Origin: a virus
IMG/VR virus record: IMGVR_UViG_3300031746_004145
Coordinates: 1 to 64,000 of that record
Direction: 5' to 3' (one strand)
Length of the DNA: 64,000 nt
Position numbers and translations under genes: made by a program. Positions 17,021-24,851 of this stretch are shown piece after piece. How positions within the stretch are numbered: the stretch's first letter is position 1; each line of letters opens with the position of its first letter. The notes under the pieces were generated by a model, which saw only the letters and a program-made list of their open reading frames with translations, had not been told where the DNA came from and ran no database searches.

Positions 17021-17737
17021 TTACCGGGCGCTGAGGGCCCTACGGAGCTCGTCCTGGGGGGTATCCAGGGCTTGGAGAAGGGTCTGTGGGATGGTTCCCC
17101 TCCCCGACTCGATCCAGAAGAGGGAAGCAGTCCGTATCTTCTTTCTTCCCTGCTCCATCTTCGCAGCCAAGGACTGAAGAGATAGGTCGTCCTTCACCTT
17201 CTTGGGAGAGAGGGAACTCGACATCTTGTTCACGAGGTCAAAGAGAGGCTTCCAGGGCTGCGCGCTGCTCGTGACTGCTGCGAGTTGCTCGATGGTGGTT
17301 TCGTCCACCTGATTGAAGATGCCTGCCCAGGACTCCAGCTCCTTGAGCTGGTACTTCTGGAGTGCGAGGTAGTCAACCACCGCACGTTGGAGTCCTGCTG
17401 CTTCTTTTTCTCCCATCCGCAGAGGCTTCTCCTGAATGCCCATGGACTCCCACATGGCCTTCATCGTTCGCAGCTCTTCTTCGAGTTGCGTTACGCGCCT
17501 GTTCAGTTGGAAGATGGTGCGACGGTTCACAACCGGAAAGTCCGTTCCAAGTTCCTCAGCCAGCTGTTCCACATCTTCGGGACGTACGAGGATCTTCCGA
17601 TTACGAATTGCTTCCTTCTTGAGGAAGCCCTTCTTGAGGTAGTTATTGACCGAACGCTTCGAGCAGCCAAGACGACTGGCGACCTCGGGGATGGTCATGA
17701 GCTGGGTGAAAGTGCTTCCCAAGTGGCGACCCTCCAT
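17021..17737 (-). CDS. Excisionase/MerR-like HTH DNA-binding protein
   Basis: 238 aa. Residues 14-65 form a helix-turn-helix of the excisionase/MerR type (MTIPEVASRLGCSKRSVNNY, then KKGFLKKE and an Arg-rich wing). Residues 75-105 are a predicted coiled coil, and the remainder is helical. The ATG at 17737 is used, but ATG 17698 (MTIPEVAS) is possible. The gene is divergent from the gene at 17763 with only 25 bases between starts, so it may control that head operon. A terminase small-subunit role is an alternative, since those also carry an HTH plus coiled coil. Confidence 0.75.
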   Translation of the reverse strand: MEGRHLGSTFTQLMTIPEVASRLGCSKRSVNNYLKKGFLKKEAIRNRKILVRPEDVEQLAEELGTDFPVVNRRTIFQLNRRVTQLEEELRTMKAMWESMGIQEKPLRMGEKEAAGLQRAVVDYLALQKYQLKELESWAGIFNQVDETTIEQLAAVTSSAQPWKPLFDLVNKMSSSLSPKKVKDDLSLQSLAAKMEQGRKKIRTASLFWIESGRGTIPQTLLQALDTPQDELRRALSAR

Positions 17738-17762
17738 CTACGCTGAATCCGGAGCATACCTC

Positions 17763-18707
17763 ATGCGAGACGATCTGACGACGTACCTCATCAGCGACCG
17801 GAAGCATCGGCCGTCCCTCTCCCCCGAGGCTCTCGAGCTGATGGGGAAGCAGGCGGCCAACCGGTTCCTCGACGAGGGCCTCTCCCTGAACGAGGAGATC
17901 GCCAAGCTTGCGAGCGAGCACGGCGACATCAACCCGGACCAGGTGCGCCGGGTGGTGGAGTTCGCCAACAAGGCGACCTACCTCGGCCTGCACGAGAAGG
18001 CCAAGACTGCCGGCGCGAAGGAGAGCTACCCGCAGTTCGCTCTCGCCGACTCGAAGGTCATCCTCGGTACCCTGGAGGAGGAGGCCAGCCCACTCCGTAT
18101 CCCCGCGGTCAACACCGACTACAGCTCGAGCGTCGAGAAGCGGGCGTCCATCGAGGGCATCACCGCCGACAACCTCCTCTTCGACCTGTTCCGGGTGCAG
18201 AAGACCGCCGAGGTCGCCCACACTACCGAGTCGGTGGTGAACGACATCATCAGCGTCAAGGAAGACCTGACCTCCCTGCGTGACCACCTGACCCACACCG
18301 CGTCGACGCTCGACACGCTGTGGAAGGAGGCGCAGGAAGACTACTACGATCATGTGCGCCGCCACCTGCTGAACGGTGGCTCCTTCATGGACGTCGTGGC
18401 CTCTTCTCGCATCCCAGGGGTCGATCAGGAGAAGATCGCCTCTGCCCTCCAGCCCTTCGTGGTTCGGCTCCTTCAGGACAAGGTGGCCGAGGCTGCCACC
18501 ATGCGGGAGCAGGCGAAGGGCTTCGAGAAGGTGGCTCACCGCATCCTCAACGAGCAGCACCCACTCGTGACGACCTTCCGCGCCTACGTCTCGCTCGATC
18601 AGGAGATCCAGAAGGTGGCGACGGGTCTGAAGGACGTCGAGGTGGAACTCGGCAGGGTGAACGACTTCATCAAGGAGAAGTTCTGTGGCGGCGCAGCGGC
18701 TCGCTAA
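17763..18707 (+). CDS. Head-module protein of unknown function (314 aa)
   Basis: Not recognised. The start at 17763 (MRDDLTTYL) has CCGGAG upstream; an earlier in-frame codon would run through the divergent HTH gene. The protein is mainly helical and contains three K-x-A signatures (IAKLAS, VEKRAS, VQKTAE) like those in the scaffold-type proteins downstream. It heads the capsid block and overlaps the next gene by 23 bases. A virion-internal or connector protein is likely. Confidence 0.75.
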   Translation: MRDDLTTYLISDRKHRPSLSPEALELMGKQAANRFLDEGLSLNEEIAKLASEHGDINPDQVRRVVEFANKATYLGLHEKAKTAGAKESYPQFALADSKVILGTLEEEASPLRIPAVNTDYSSSVEKRASIEGITADNLLFDLFRVQKTAEVAHTTESVVNDIISVKEDLTSLRDHLTHTASTLDTLWKEAQEDYYDHVRRHLLNGGSFMDVVASSRIPGVDQEKIASALQPFVVRLLQDKVAEAATMREQAKGFEKVAHRILNEQHPLVTTFRAYVSLDQEIQKVATGLKDVEVELGRVNDFIKEKFCGGAAAR

Positions 18708-18972
18708 GCTGGCGGCCATCTCCCGCCAGATCACCTCTGGGGTGGAGAAGAAGGCGTTCGTCAGCGCGGCACTTCGGCTGGGTGGCAAGGCCGCCGGTCT
18801 TGGCCTGAAGATGCTCGACAAGTACCCAAAGGCATCTCTCAGCACTCTCGCCGCCACGGGCCTCGGCGCCGTTGCGACCAAGGGGGCCTACCGGCAAAAC
18901 AAGGCCGGCTTCGACCCTGAAGTTCAGAAGGCCATGCTTGGGAACACCCCTGTTCCCCCAGGAGTCTCGTGA
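18685..18972 (+). CDS. Small Ala/Lys-rich protein (95 aa)
   Basis: GTG start at 18685 with AAGGAG upstream, inside the end of the previous gene. It begins with RLAKLAA, has VEKKAF near 20-25 and a mildly hydrophobic Gly/Ala segment at 55-70. No family recognised. The K-x-A signature links it to the other head-module proteins. Confidence 0.65.
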   Translation: MAAQRLAKLAAISRQITSGVEKKAFVSAALRLGGKAAGLGLKMLDKYPKASLSTLAATGLGAVATKGAYRQNKAGFDPEVQKAMLGNTPVPPGVS

Positions 18973-19721
18973 TGCTGACCAAGGAAGCGCTCGTCAAGCA
19001 CGTCGGCGAAGTCGCCCCGGAGGTGATGCAGAAGATCGCCGCGGTGTTGGTTCAGATCGAGCAGGAGAACCCTGGAGACGAGTCCTGGGCGGCTCGCGAG
19101 CTGGATGAGATCGCACAGCACACCATCAACAAGGTGGCGGAGATCGGTGCCCTGGGAAGGTGGGGCATCGCCGTTGGAACAGGAGTGGCAGCCGGCATCG
19201 CCAACGACCTCGCTGGCGACCTCTACTCCTCGGTGAAGAGGGGCCTCTCGAAGAGCCGCAACCTCAAGGCCATCATCGCCGCCAACCCGGACCTGAAGAC
19301 CTTCGACAAGACCAGGCTCCAACAGTCCTTCGATGCCATCCACCGCTACGCTCCGGAGATGACGGCTGACCCCCTGGTGGGCGGTGCCCTCTTGAAGAGC
19401 GTGGCCGATGTCTCGGGCAACGAGGGCGTGGCCATCAAGAACATCATCGACATGCGGAAGAACGTGGTCACCCCGTTCCGCCCTGGCGAGGTCATGAAGT
19501 TCGACAGCCCCAAGCCGGAGAAGGTGAAGAGCCCGGAGGAGATGGGGCGTGAGTCCCGCCTTCGTGGGGTGAACGATCTCCTCAAGAGCCATCTCAACGA
19601 GATCGAGAACAGCAAGGACTCGACCAAGATGAAGCTCCGTCGTGAGCGCGCCGTCTACAAGACCTTCGACAAGAAGATCGACGACATCGTCACGTCCAAC
19701 AAGCTCGCCCCCAAGAAGTAG
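18972..19721 (+). CDS. Hypothetical head-module protein (249 aa)
   Basis: ATG at 18972 overlaps the previous stop as TGATG, with CAGGAG upstream; a GTG one codon earlier is also possible. The N-terminus is helical and acidic, residues 60-75 contain a Gly/Ala-rich hydrophobic stretch, and the C-terminal 60 residues are very charged. It abuts the protease gene without a gap. No family recognised. Confidence 0.7.
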   Translation: MLTKEALVKHVGEVAPEVMQKIAAVLVQIEQENPGDESWAARELDEIAQHTINKVAEIGALGRWGIAVGTGVAAGIANDLAGDLYSSVKRGLSKSRNLKAIIAANPDLKTFDKTRLQQSFDAIHRYAPEMTADPLVGGALLKSVADVSGNEGVAIKNIIDMRKNVVTPFRPGEVMKFDSPKPEKVKSPEEMGRESRLRGVNDLLKSHLNEIENSKDSTKMKLRRERAVYKTFDKKIDDIVTSNKLAPKK

Positions 19722-21440
19722 ATGATCAAGCAGTCCATGTTCCTCGGCAAGTCCGAGCAGGGCATCTTCGCCCAGGGCCTCTTCAGCGGGGCGATGGAGA
19801 AGACTGCCGGGGTTCCTGGGCCTGCATGGGAGACGGCACAGCCGATCAAGAAGCTCATCAAGAAGCTGACGCCTGAGGACAGGAAGAAGAACTGCTACGT
19901 CCTCGTGACAGCTCTCGGTGCCGGCGAGTACTACGGCTCCAACGTCAATGCCGACTTCTTCCCCTGGGATGCCCTGACGCACCCTGGGAAGGAGTATGGC
20001 TACGAGACCTTCCTCGACTCCCACGCCTTCGCACACCATGCGAACAAGGACCCCGAGCGAGCGTTCGGGGTCCCTGTCGTCTCGGCCCTCAACCCTCGCA
20101 TGAAGAAGGTCGAGCTGGTCATCAAGCTCGACCGCGAGAAGGCCAAGATGGAAGGCGCGGACCACATCATCCAGCGCATCGACTCGGGTGACTTCCCTGA
20201 CGTCTCGATGGGCTGCAAGGTCCCCTTCGACGTCTGCTCCATCTGTGGCAACCACTCGAAGACGCGAGTGGACTACTGCGAGCACATGCGCCCCGGCCCA
20301 GAGAAGAAGGGCATCTGGGGCCCCAACAAGATCCTCGAAGACGGACGGCAGATCTGCGTCTACAACACCCTCCCCAGGTTCTTCGACATCTCGTTCGTCT
20401 TCATCGGTGCCGACAAGATCGCCAAGGCCATGGCGAAGCTGGCGTCTCGGGGGAGCCATGTCTGTCTTGGTCAAGTGTGCGCGGTACCTGCTCGAGCAGG
20501 AGAAGCTGACGCCGGGCCTGACCTCTACTCAGCAACTGGCGATCGTCTCGACCTTGGACAGATTCGCAAGCAAGCTTCTGATGGGGAGACTGGGCGCCGT
20601 GGGCCGTGCGGACGATGCTGCAACTCCTGTGACGAGCAGTCTTCCTGCGAGCTCGACAAGCTGGCTTCCGCCTTTGGAGTGAAGGAGGCCGAGAAGAAGA
20701 TCTCCTCCATCGTGAAGAAGATCCCCTCGGACAACTTCACAGCGCGAAAGCTGCCGGAGATCGAGGCCAAGGAGAAGGACTTCCCCAAGGAGGTCTTGGA
20801 CGCTCTGGCGGAGTACCCACTCACCAACAGCACAGGGGCCACCACCGCGGCAGGCATCATCCTCAAGCCCCATGAGTTCCAGCGCATCGTCCTGGTCCGG
20901 ATGGGAGAGGTCCCGATGGCCGACGCGCTGGACGCCAAGAAGCAGGTGTTCAGGCCATCGGAAGAGTTCGATGACAGCGTCGACCCCGCCATGCCTGCCA
21001 TCAGGGAGGCTCTCTCGATCGTTCTTCCCTACCTCATGGACCGGAGTGCGTTCTCTCCGGCCCTCTCTCCTCGGCTGATGAAGCTGGCGAACTCGTCGGA
21101 AGAGCGAAAGAAACTCTTCCCACACAGGACGCCAATCGGCCATCCTATGCTCGACAAGGTCAGCGCGGCGTACAATGGCTACCGCCGCAACATCTTGATG
21201 AAGCTGTCGCAGGTGAGAGAGGCAGTACAGAGTGACTCGCAGTTGAGGTCGCACTTCTTCGGAGACGAACTGGTTACGATGTTCAGCAAGACTTCCAGCC
21301 CTTCCTCGATCATCGACCACGACACGGTCGCATACGTCATGAGCGCTCATCTCTCGAATCGCAGCCTGCTGACCACCACCCGGGGCAATGGTGCTTCCGC
21401 GGTGGCCGTACCGTGGCTCCCTGAGGAGCTGTCGGCCTAG
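19722..21440 (+). CDS. Putative prohead (head maturation) protease
   Basis: 572 aa. The N-terminal 190 residues resemble large-phage prohead serine proteases: NVNADFF at 75-81, SHAFAHHANKDP at 100-111 (candidate catalytic His), the segment about 125-150 with VELVIKL, and VSMGCKVPFD at 161-170 with S162 as the likely nucleophile. A Cys/His cluster follows (C172, C175, C186, H188), probably a zinc site. Residues 260-320 carry more Cys pairs. Residues 330-572 are helical. It contains EKTAG at 26-30, a candidate autocleavage site, and later KLAS and KLAN copies. The stop of the previous gene abuts the ATG. Codon use switches frame between about 20458 and 20600; see the overlapping frame. Confidence 0.75.
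   Translation: MIKQSMFLGKSEQGIFAQGLFSGAMEKTAGVPGPAWETAQPIKKLIKKLTPEDRKKNCYVLVTALGAGEYYGSNVNADFFPWDALTHPGKEYGYETFLDSHAFAHHANKDPERAFGVPVVSALNPRMKKVELVIKLDREKAKMEGADHIIQRIDSGDFPDVSMGCKVPFDVCSICGNHSKTRVDYCEHMRPGPEKKGIWGPNKILEDGRQICVYNTLPRFFDISFVFIGADKIAKAMAKLASRGSHVCLGQVCAVPARAGEADAGPDLYSATGDRLDLGQIRKQASDGETGRRGPCGRCCNSCDEQSSCELDKLASAFGVKEAEKKISSIVKKIPSDNFTARKLPEIEAKEKDFPKEVLDALAEYPLTNSTGATTAAGIILKPHEFQRIVLVRMGEVPMADALDAKKQVFRPSEEFDDSVDPAMPAIREALSIVLPYLMDRSAFSPALSPRLMKLANSSEERKKLFPHRTPIGHPMLDKVSAAYNGYRRNILMKLSQVREAVQSDSQLRSHFFGDELVTMFSKTSSPSSIIDHDTVAYVMSAHLSNRSLLTTTRGNGASAVAVPWLPEELSA
20458..20682 (+). CDS. Possible overlapping gene (74 aa) inside the protease gene
   Basis: An ATG in the +1 frame opens a 74-codon frame (MSVLVKCARYLLEQEKLTPG at the start) whose first 45 codons end mostly in G or C, as real genes here do, while the protease frame over the same bases has many A/T-ending codons. 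It predicts a small amphipathic helix-rich protein. It could be an internal overprinted gene, the product of a +1 frameshift at the CGGGGGA run just before it, or a sign of two compensating sequence errors. Not proven. Confidence 0.3.
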   Translation: MSVLVKCARYLLEQEKLTPGLTSTQQLAIVSTLDRFASKLLMGRLGAVGRADDAATPVTSSLPASSTSWLPPLE

Positions 21441-21511
21441 AGGCGCGCGAGCCCCTCGTAGACGGCCCACACTGATCGCCGAAGTTCAACGACTCGAAGG
21501 AGAAGAACAAC

Positions 21512-22369
21512 ATGGACAAGACGCTCGCAGAGATCTACGGGACCAATCAGTCGGACGACGACCAGGAGAAGCTCGCCGCGGCTGCCGCCGCCGAGGAGCT
21601 GACCGAGGACGGCGCCATCGACCTCGAGGGCATGACCGAGGAGGACCTGGAGGCCGTCGCCGCCGAGGTGCTCGAGGCCAGCTCGGACGAGGAGGAGACC
21701 GAGGAGGTCGAGGAGCCCGCCGAGGAGGCCGAGAAGACCGCCGAGGAGGCCACCGAGGAGGCCGACGAGGAGATGCAGGAGAAGGTCGCCGAGGCCGACC
21801 AGATGGGCCGCATCATGGCGCACGCCTACGTCCAGGAGCTGCGCGCGATCGAGAAGACCGCCAAGTTCGACCCGGCGGACCTCAAGAAGGTCCCCTTCAA
21901 GCACAAGATCACCGGCGCGGCCCGCGCGGCCGGCAAGTGGGTCGCCGGCAAGGCCGGCGAGGCGAAGAAGGGCGGCAAGCGGTACGGTGAGCTGATGGCC
22001 GGCGGGCAGAAGGAGCTGGTCAGCGGCAAGCGCCCGGGCAACGCCCTCAAGGTGCACGCCAAGGGCAGCGCCCACCGCTCCGAGCAGCTGAAGTCGCTCG
22101 GCGCTCGTGCCGGCACCGCGGCTGGCGCCGGCGCCGGCGCGGCCGGCGCGGTCGGCGCCAAGAAGGCCTTCGGCAAGAAGGAGAAGAAGGCCTCCGCCTT
22201 CGAGACCCTGGCCGAGCAGCGCGCCCAGGAGATCCTGGCCGCCAACGGGGTCACCGAGCAGCCGGAGACCGAGACCACGAAGTACGACGTCCTCGCCGAC
22301 GCCGTCGAGCAGCGCGCCACGGAGATGCTGACCGAGGCCGGCTACGAGTTCGAGGCCGCCGAGGAGTAA
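21512..22369 (+). CDS. Scaffold-like acidic protein (285 aa)
   Basis: Probable capsid scaffold or precursor. Residues 15-95 are extremely Glu/Ala-rich; 115-200 are basic and Gly/Ala-rich; the C-terminus is acidic again. Candidate cleavage motifs QEKLAA (18-23), EKTAEE, QEKVAE and IEKTAK flank these zones. Its position directly after the protease and before the capsid gene is that of scaffolds in tailed phages. GAAGGAGAAGAAC precedes the ATG. It is followed by a strong terminator, so it may be expressed at a different level from the genes downstream. Confidence 0.7.
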   Translation: MDKTLAEIYGTNQSDDDQEKLAAAAAAEELTEDGAIDLEGMTEEDLEAVAAEVLEASSDEEETEEVEEPAEEAEKTAEEATEEADEEMQEKVAEADQMGRIMAHAYVQELRAIEKTAKFDPADLKKVPFKHKITGAARAAGKWVAGKAGEAKKGGKRYGELMAGGQKELVSGKRPGNALKVHAKGSAHRSEQLKSLGARAGTAAGAGAGAAGAVGAKKAFGKKEKKASAFETLAEQRAQEILAANGVTEQPETETTKYDVLADAVEQRATEMLTEAGYEFEAAEE

Positions 22370-22382
22370 CACCTTCGCTCAG

Positions 22383-22406
22383 AGCGGGGGCCTCCGGGCC
22401 CCCGCT
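22383..22406 (+). terminator. Intrinsic terminator after scaffold-like gene
   Basis: AGCGGGGGCC and GGCCCCCGCT form a perfect 10-bp stem with a TCCG loop, 14 bases after the stop at 22369, followed by TCT. The next gene starts 20 bases later, so partial read-through is likely. Confidence 0.75.
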
Positions 22407-22425
22407 TCTGGGCAACTAGGTTCTC

Positions 22426-22857
22426 ATGCCAGCTTGGATCCACGACAGAGCGGATCACATCAGGCGGAAGAACCCAGGGATGCCGAAGAGTGAGTCCTTC
22501 GCCATCGCAACGCAGCAGGCTCACGCAGCAGGGAAGTCGCCGAAGGGGTACGGTACGGTGGCTGGACGTAGAGAGGCGAAGCAGAAGTACGACGAACCGA
22601 AGAGGGAGTACGTGCAGACAGCAAACCCCAGCCACAAGCCCAAGACAGCAAGCAGCTTGGTTTTGTGGAAGGGATTCGCCGACGAGCTCTCGAAGATCGC
22701 CATGACGACACCAGGACACATCACAGCCATGGCCCGACCCAAGCCCATAAAGATGGGGCGAACCTCCATGCCCCGTGACACGCCGCCGCCGACTCCGATG
22801 ACAGACGCACTCTCGAGCACCAAGATCACACCCCCGCCGCCCGTGACGGCAGGCTGA
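22426..22857 (+). CDS. Small protein with 'KNPGMPKS...ATQQA' domain and DELSKIA motif
   Basis: 143 aa. Residues 1-60 form a compact basic domain (RADHIRRKNPGMPKSESFAI, then GTVAGR) of a type I recall in other large-phage proteins, though I cannot name a family. Residues 82-92 carry GFADELSKIAM, one of the five DEL-x-KI-A/S copies. The C-terminus is Pro/Thr-rich and disordered. It lies within the head module. Confidence 0.7.
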   Translation: MPAWIHDRADHIRRKNPGMPKSESFAIATQQAHAAGKSPKGYGTVAGRREAKQKYDEPKREYVQTANPSHKPKTASSLVLWKGFADELSKIAMTTPGHITAMARPKPIKMGRTSMPRDTPPPTPMTDALSSTKITPPPPVTAG

Positions 22858-22868
22858 AGGAGAAGAAG

Positions 22869-23882
22869 ATGCACACCAAGCTGGCAGGCCGGCTTCCGCT
22901 CCAGGAGATGATCGCACAGCACATCGAGTCCGCTCGAGTGAAGCTGGCGGCTGCCGAGGGGAAGGAAGAGAAGAAGAAGGACGAGAAGGACGAGAAGAAG
23001 GTCGAGAAGCTCGTGAAGTACGAGAAGCGCGAGCACGGCGGCAAGATCCCGTCCGAGAAGGAAGAGGAGGCCGAGAAGTCTGCCTCCATCGACCCCTTCG
23101 ACCCCGACTCCATCGAGAAGCTGGCTTCTGCCCTGGACATCGTGGCGGAGAAGCTCGCCGGCGACTCCATCGAGCTCGGCGCCGAGAAGAAGCAGGGTGG
23201 CGAGGTCCTGCCGACCCAGACGCCGACCTCCGGCAAGCAGCCCTACACCGGGGCCAAGGCCAAGACCCAGATCCCGCAGAGCACCCCCGAGAAGAAGACC
23301 TCGGACGCAGGCCCTGCCGCCACCGCCGTCGAGACGAACGACAAGCGCGCCCCGGGCGGGACGGGTGCCAAGTACCCGGCCAAGGGCGTCCTCAAGACCG
23401 CCGGCCAGACGGTGCTCGAGATGATCCAGGCCAAGAGGGCCGAGGCTGCCGGCGAGGCCGTGCTGGTCCCGGAGAAGACCGCCGGCGCCATCGACTACGT
23501 CCTCGAGAAGATCAAGGCCGCCGAGTTCATCGGTGGCGGCACGACCCTCGACAGCGCCGCGGAGAAGGGCCCGAAGCCGCCCTCGAATCCCGGCCGCCAG
23601 CTCATCGCCACCAACGCTTCGCCGGCCAAGGCCACGAAGCGCGAGGCCAAGGCTCCCCGCAAGCCGGAGCTGGCCCAGGTGCTGAAGGAGCCGGCCCTCA
23701 CCTCTTCGACCGACAACACGGTCAACCAGAACCTGCGGAACGCCTCCAAGGGTGGCGTGAAGATCGCAGCGGCGAAGGCCTACCTGCGGAAGATCGCAGA
23801 GGAGGGCTGCAAGTGTGACGGTGGGGGTTCCTGCCGGCACTGCAAGCTCGCCATGGCCGTCGAGGCCAAGAAGGCCTCGTAG
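22869..23882 (+). CDS. Lys/Glu-rich head-module protein with C-terminal Cys cluster (337 aa)
   Basis: Residues 30-75 are a highly charged Lys/Glu stretch; the middle is Pro/Ala/Thr-rich and probably disordered. Motifs VKLAA, EKSAS, IEKLAS, AEKLAG and PEKTAG occur about every 20-100 residues, the densest use of the K-x-A signature in this window. The C-terminus has C-x-C-x5-C-x2-C (EEGCKCDGGGSCRHC), a likely zinc knuckle. A scaffold, internal virion protein or DNA-binding packaged protein is plausible. GAAGGAGAAGAAG precedes the ATG. Confidence 0.65.
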   Translation: MHTKLAGRLPLQEMIAQHIESARVKLAAAEGKEEKKKDEKDEKKVEKLVKYEKREHGGKIPSEKEEEAEKSASIDPFDPDSIEKLASALDIVAEKLAGDSIELGAEKKQGGEVLPTQTPTSGKQPYTGAKAKTQIPQSTPEKKTSDAGPAATAVETNDKRAPGGTGAKYPAKGVLKTAGQTVLEMIQAKRAEAAGEAVLVPEKTAGAIDYVLEKIKAAEFIGGGTTLDSAAEKGPKPPSNPGRQLIATNASPAKATKREAKAPRKPELAQVLKEPALTSSTDNTVNQNLRNASKGGVKIAAAKAYLRKIAEEGCKCDGGGSCRHCKLAMAVEAKKAS

Positions 23883-23909
23883 TACCTCGAGCGGAGCAAG
23901 GAGAACGTC

Positions 23910-24284
23910 ATGCGGAAGCTGAGCAACGTCGATGTCGGTCAGATGATGAAGCTGGCCGCCACCAACCTCCGGGCCCTCTCGGAGGAGAACCAGGGGCTTC
24001 GTGAGAAGGTCGCGGAGTTCGAGAAGAAGGAGCAGGCCGAGACCATCGCTCACCTGATGGAGGAAAAGGGCCTCGAGCCCGAAGCCTCCTTCCAGGAGAA
24101 GGTGGCTGGTCTGCTCAAGCGGGACGACCTCGAGGTCGTCAAGCAGGCCGTTGGCCTGTCGGCACCCCAGATGAAGCTCGCCTCGGTCCATGATGATGGG
24201 ACCATCGAGGTCGAGGGTGGGGCGCATGACGAGGACGGCGGTTCCGCGGCGGCAGGCTTCGCCGCGGCCCTGGCCTCCGCCTAG
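23910..24284 (+). CDS. Small helical scaffold-like protein (124 aa)
   Basis: Coiled-coil-like residues 12-60 (LRALSEENQGLREKVAEFEK) and an acidic Gly-rich tail. It has MMKLAA, EKVAGL and MKLASV signatures. AAGGAGAACGTC precedes the ATG. Size, coiled coil and position upstream of the capsid gene suggest a second scaffold or an assembly chaperone. No named family. Confidence 0.65.
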   Translation: MRKLSNVDVGQMMKLAATNLRALSEENQGLREKVAEFEKKEQAETIAHLMEEKGLEPEASFQEKVAGLLKRDDLEVVKQAVGLSAPQMKLASVHDDGTIEVEGGAHDEDGGSAAAGFAAALASA

Positions 24285-24335
24285 CAGTTCAACCAGTACT
24301 CAACGCCACCCTTCAAGGAATAGGAGACGACAACC

Positions 24336-24818
24336 ATGGCCGGACCGAACTTCGAGCTCATCACCGAGCTCCAGACCCTGACCCGCCGCGACTTCACCGT
24401 CGCGGATTCCACCATCCTCAGCCCAGTGGCACCCCTCCCTCTCGTCGACGGCGAGTGGCTCGAGCTGAACTCGAGCTACCAGCTGGCGCGCGGAGCCACG
24501 GGCGTCGCCACCAGCATGCTCACCTTCCCGGTGCACACCGAGCGCGGTCGGTACGACACGCAGGCCATCGGCAAGGTCAACGTGCTGATGCTCGGCATGT
24601 ACGAGGCCGAGACCCAGGTCATGCTGTCGTCGGGCATCGTGCTCGGCGAGGGCCTGATCGTGAACAACCTCAGCTCGGGGGCTCACATCGGCCGCCGCGG
24701 CATCGTCGAGCAGGGCTCCTCCACCGGAGGTCAGCTGGTCGTGGGGTACGCGACCAAGCTGCCTTCCACCAACGGCGGGAAGCTCCGCTTCGTCCACTTC
24801 GGGAACGCGCTCGTGTAG
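24336..24818 (+). CDS. Probable capsid decoration/stabilisation protein (160 aa)
   Basis: A compact, strand-rich protein with few charged runs and no disordered region. It lies directly upstream of the major capsid gene with a similar strong ribosome site (ATAGGAGACGACAACC), where many phages encode head decoration or accessory capsid proteins. Unlike its neighbours it has no K-x-A cleavage signature. The function is inferred from context only. Confidence 0.6.
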   Translation: MAGPNFELITELQTLTRRDFTVADSTILSPVAPLPLVDGEWLELNSSYQLARGATGVATSMLTFPVHTERGRYDTQAIGKVNVLMLGMYEAETQVMLSSGIVLGEGLIVNNLSSGAHIGRRGIVEQGSSTGGQLVVGYATKLPSTNGGKLRFVHFGNALV

Positions 24819-24851
24819 TAGGGCGCCCTACAAGGAAAAGGAGACAAGACC

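Noticed and set aside
18924-20474. 516-codon minus-strand frame across head genes
   Set aside because: Antisense to two convincing genes, with mirror-codon composition (Leu/His/Val/Asp-rich) and no recognisable domain.
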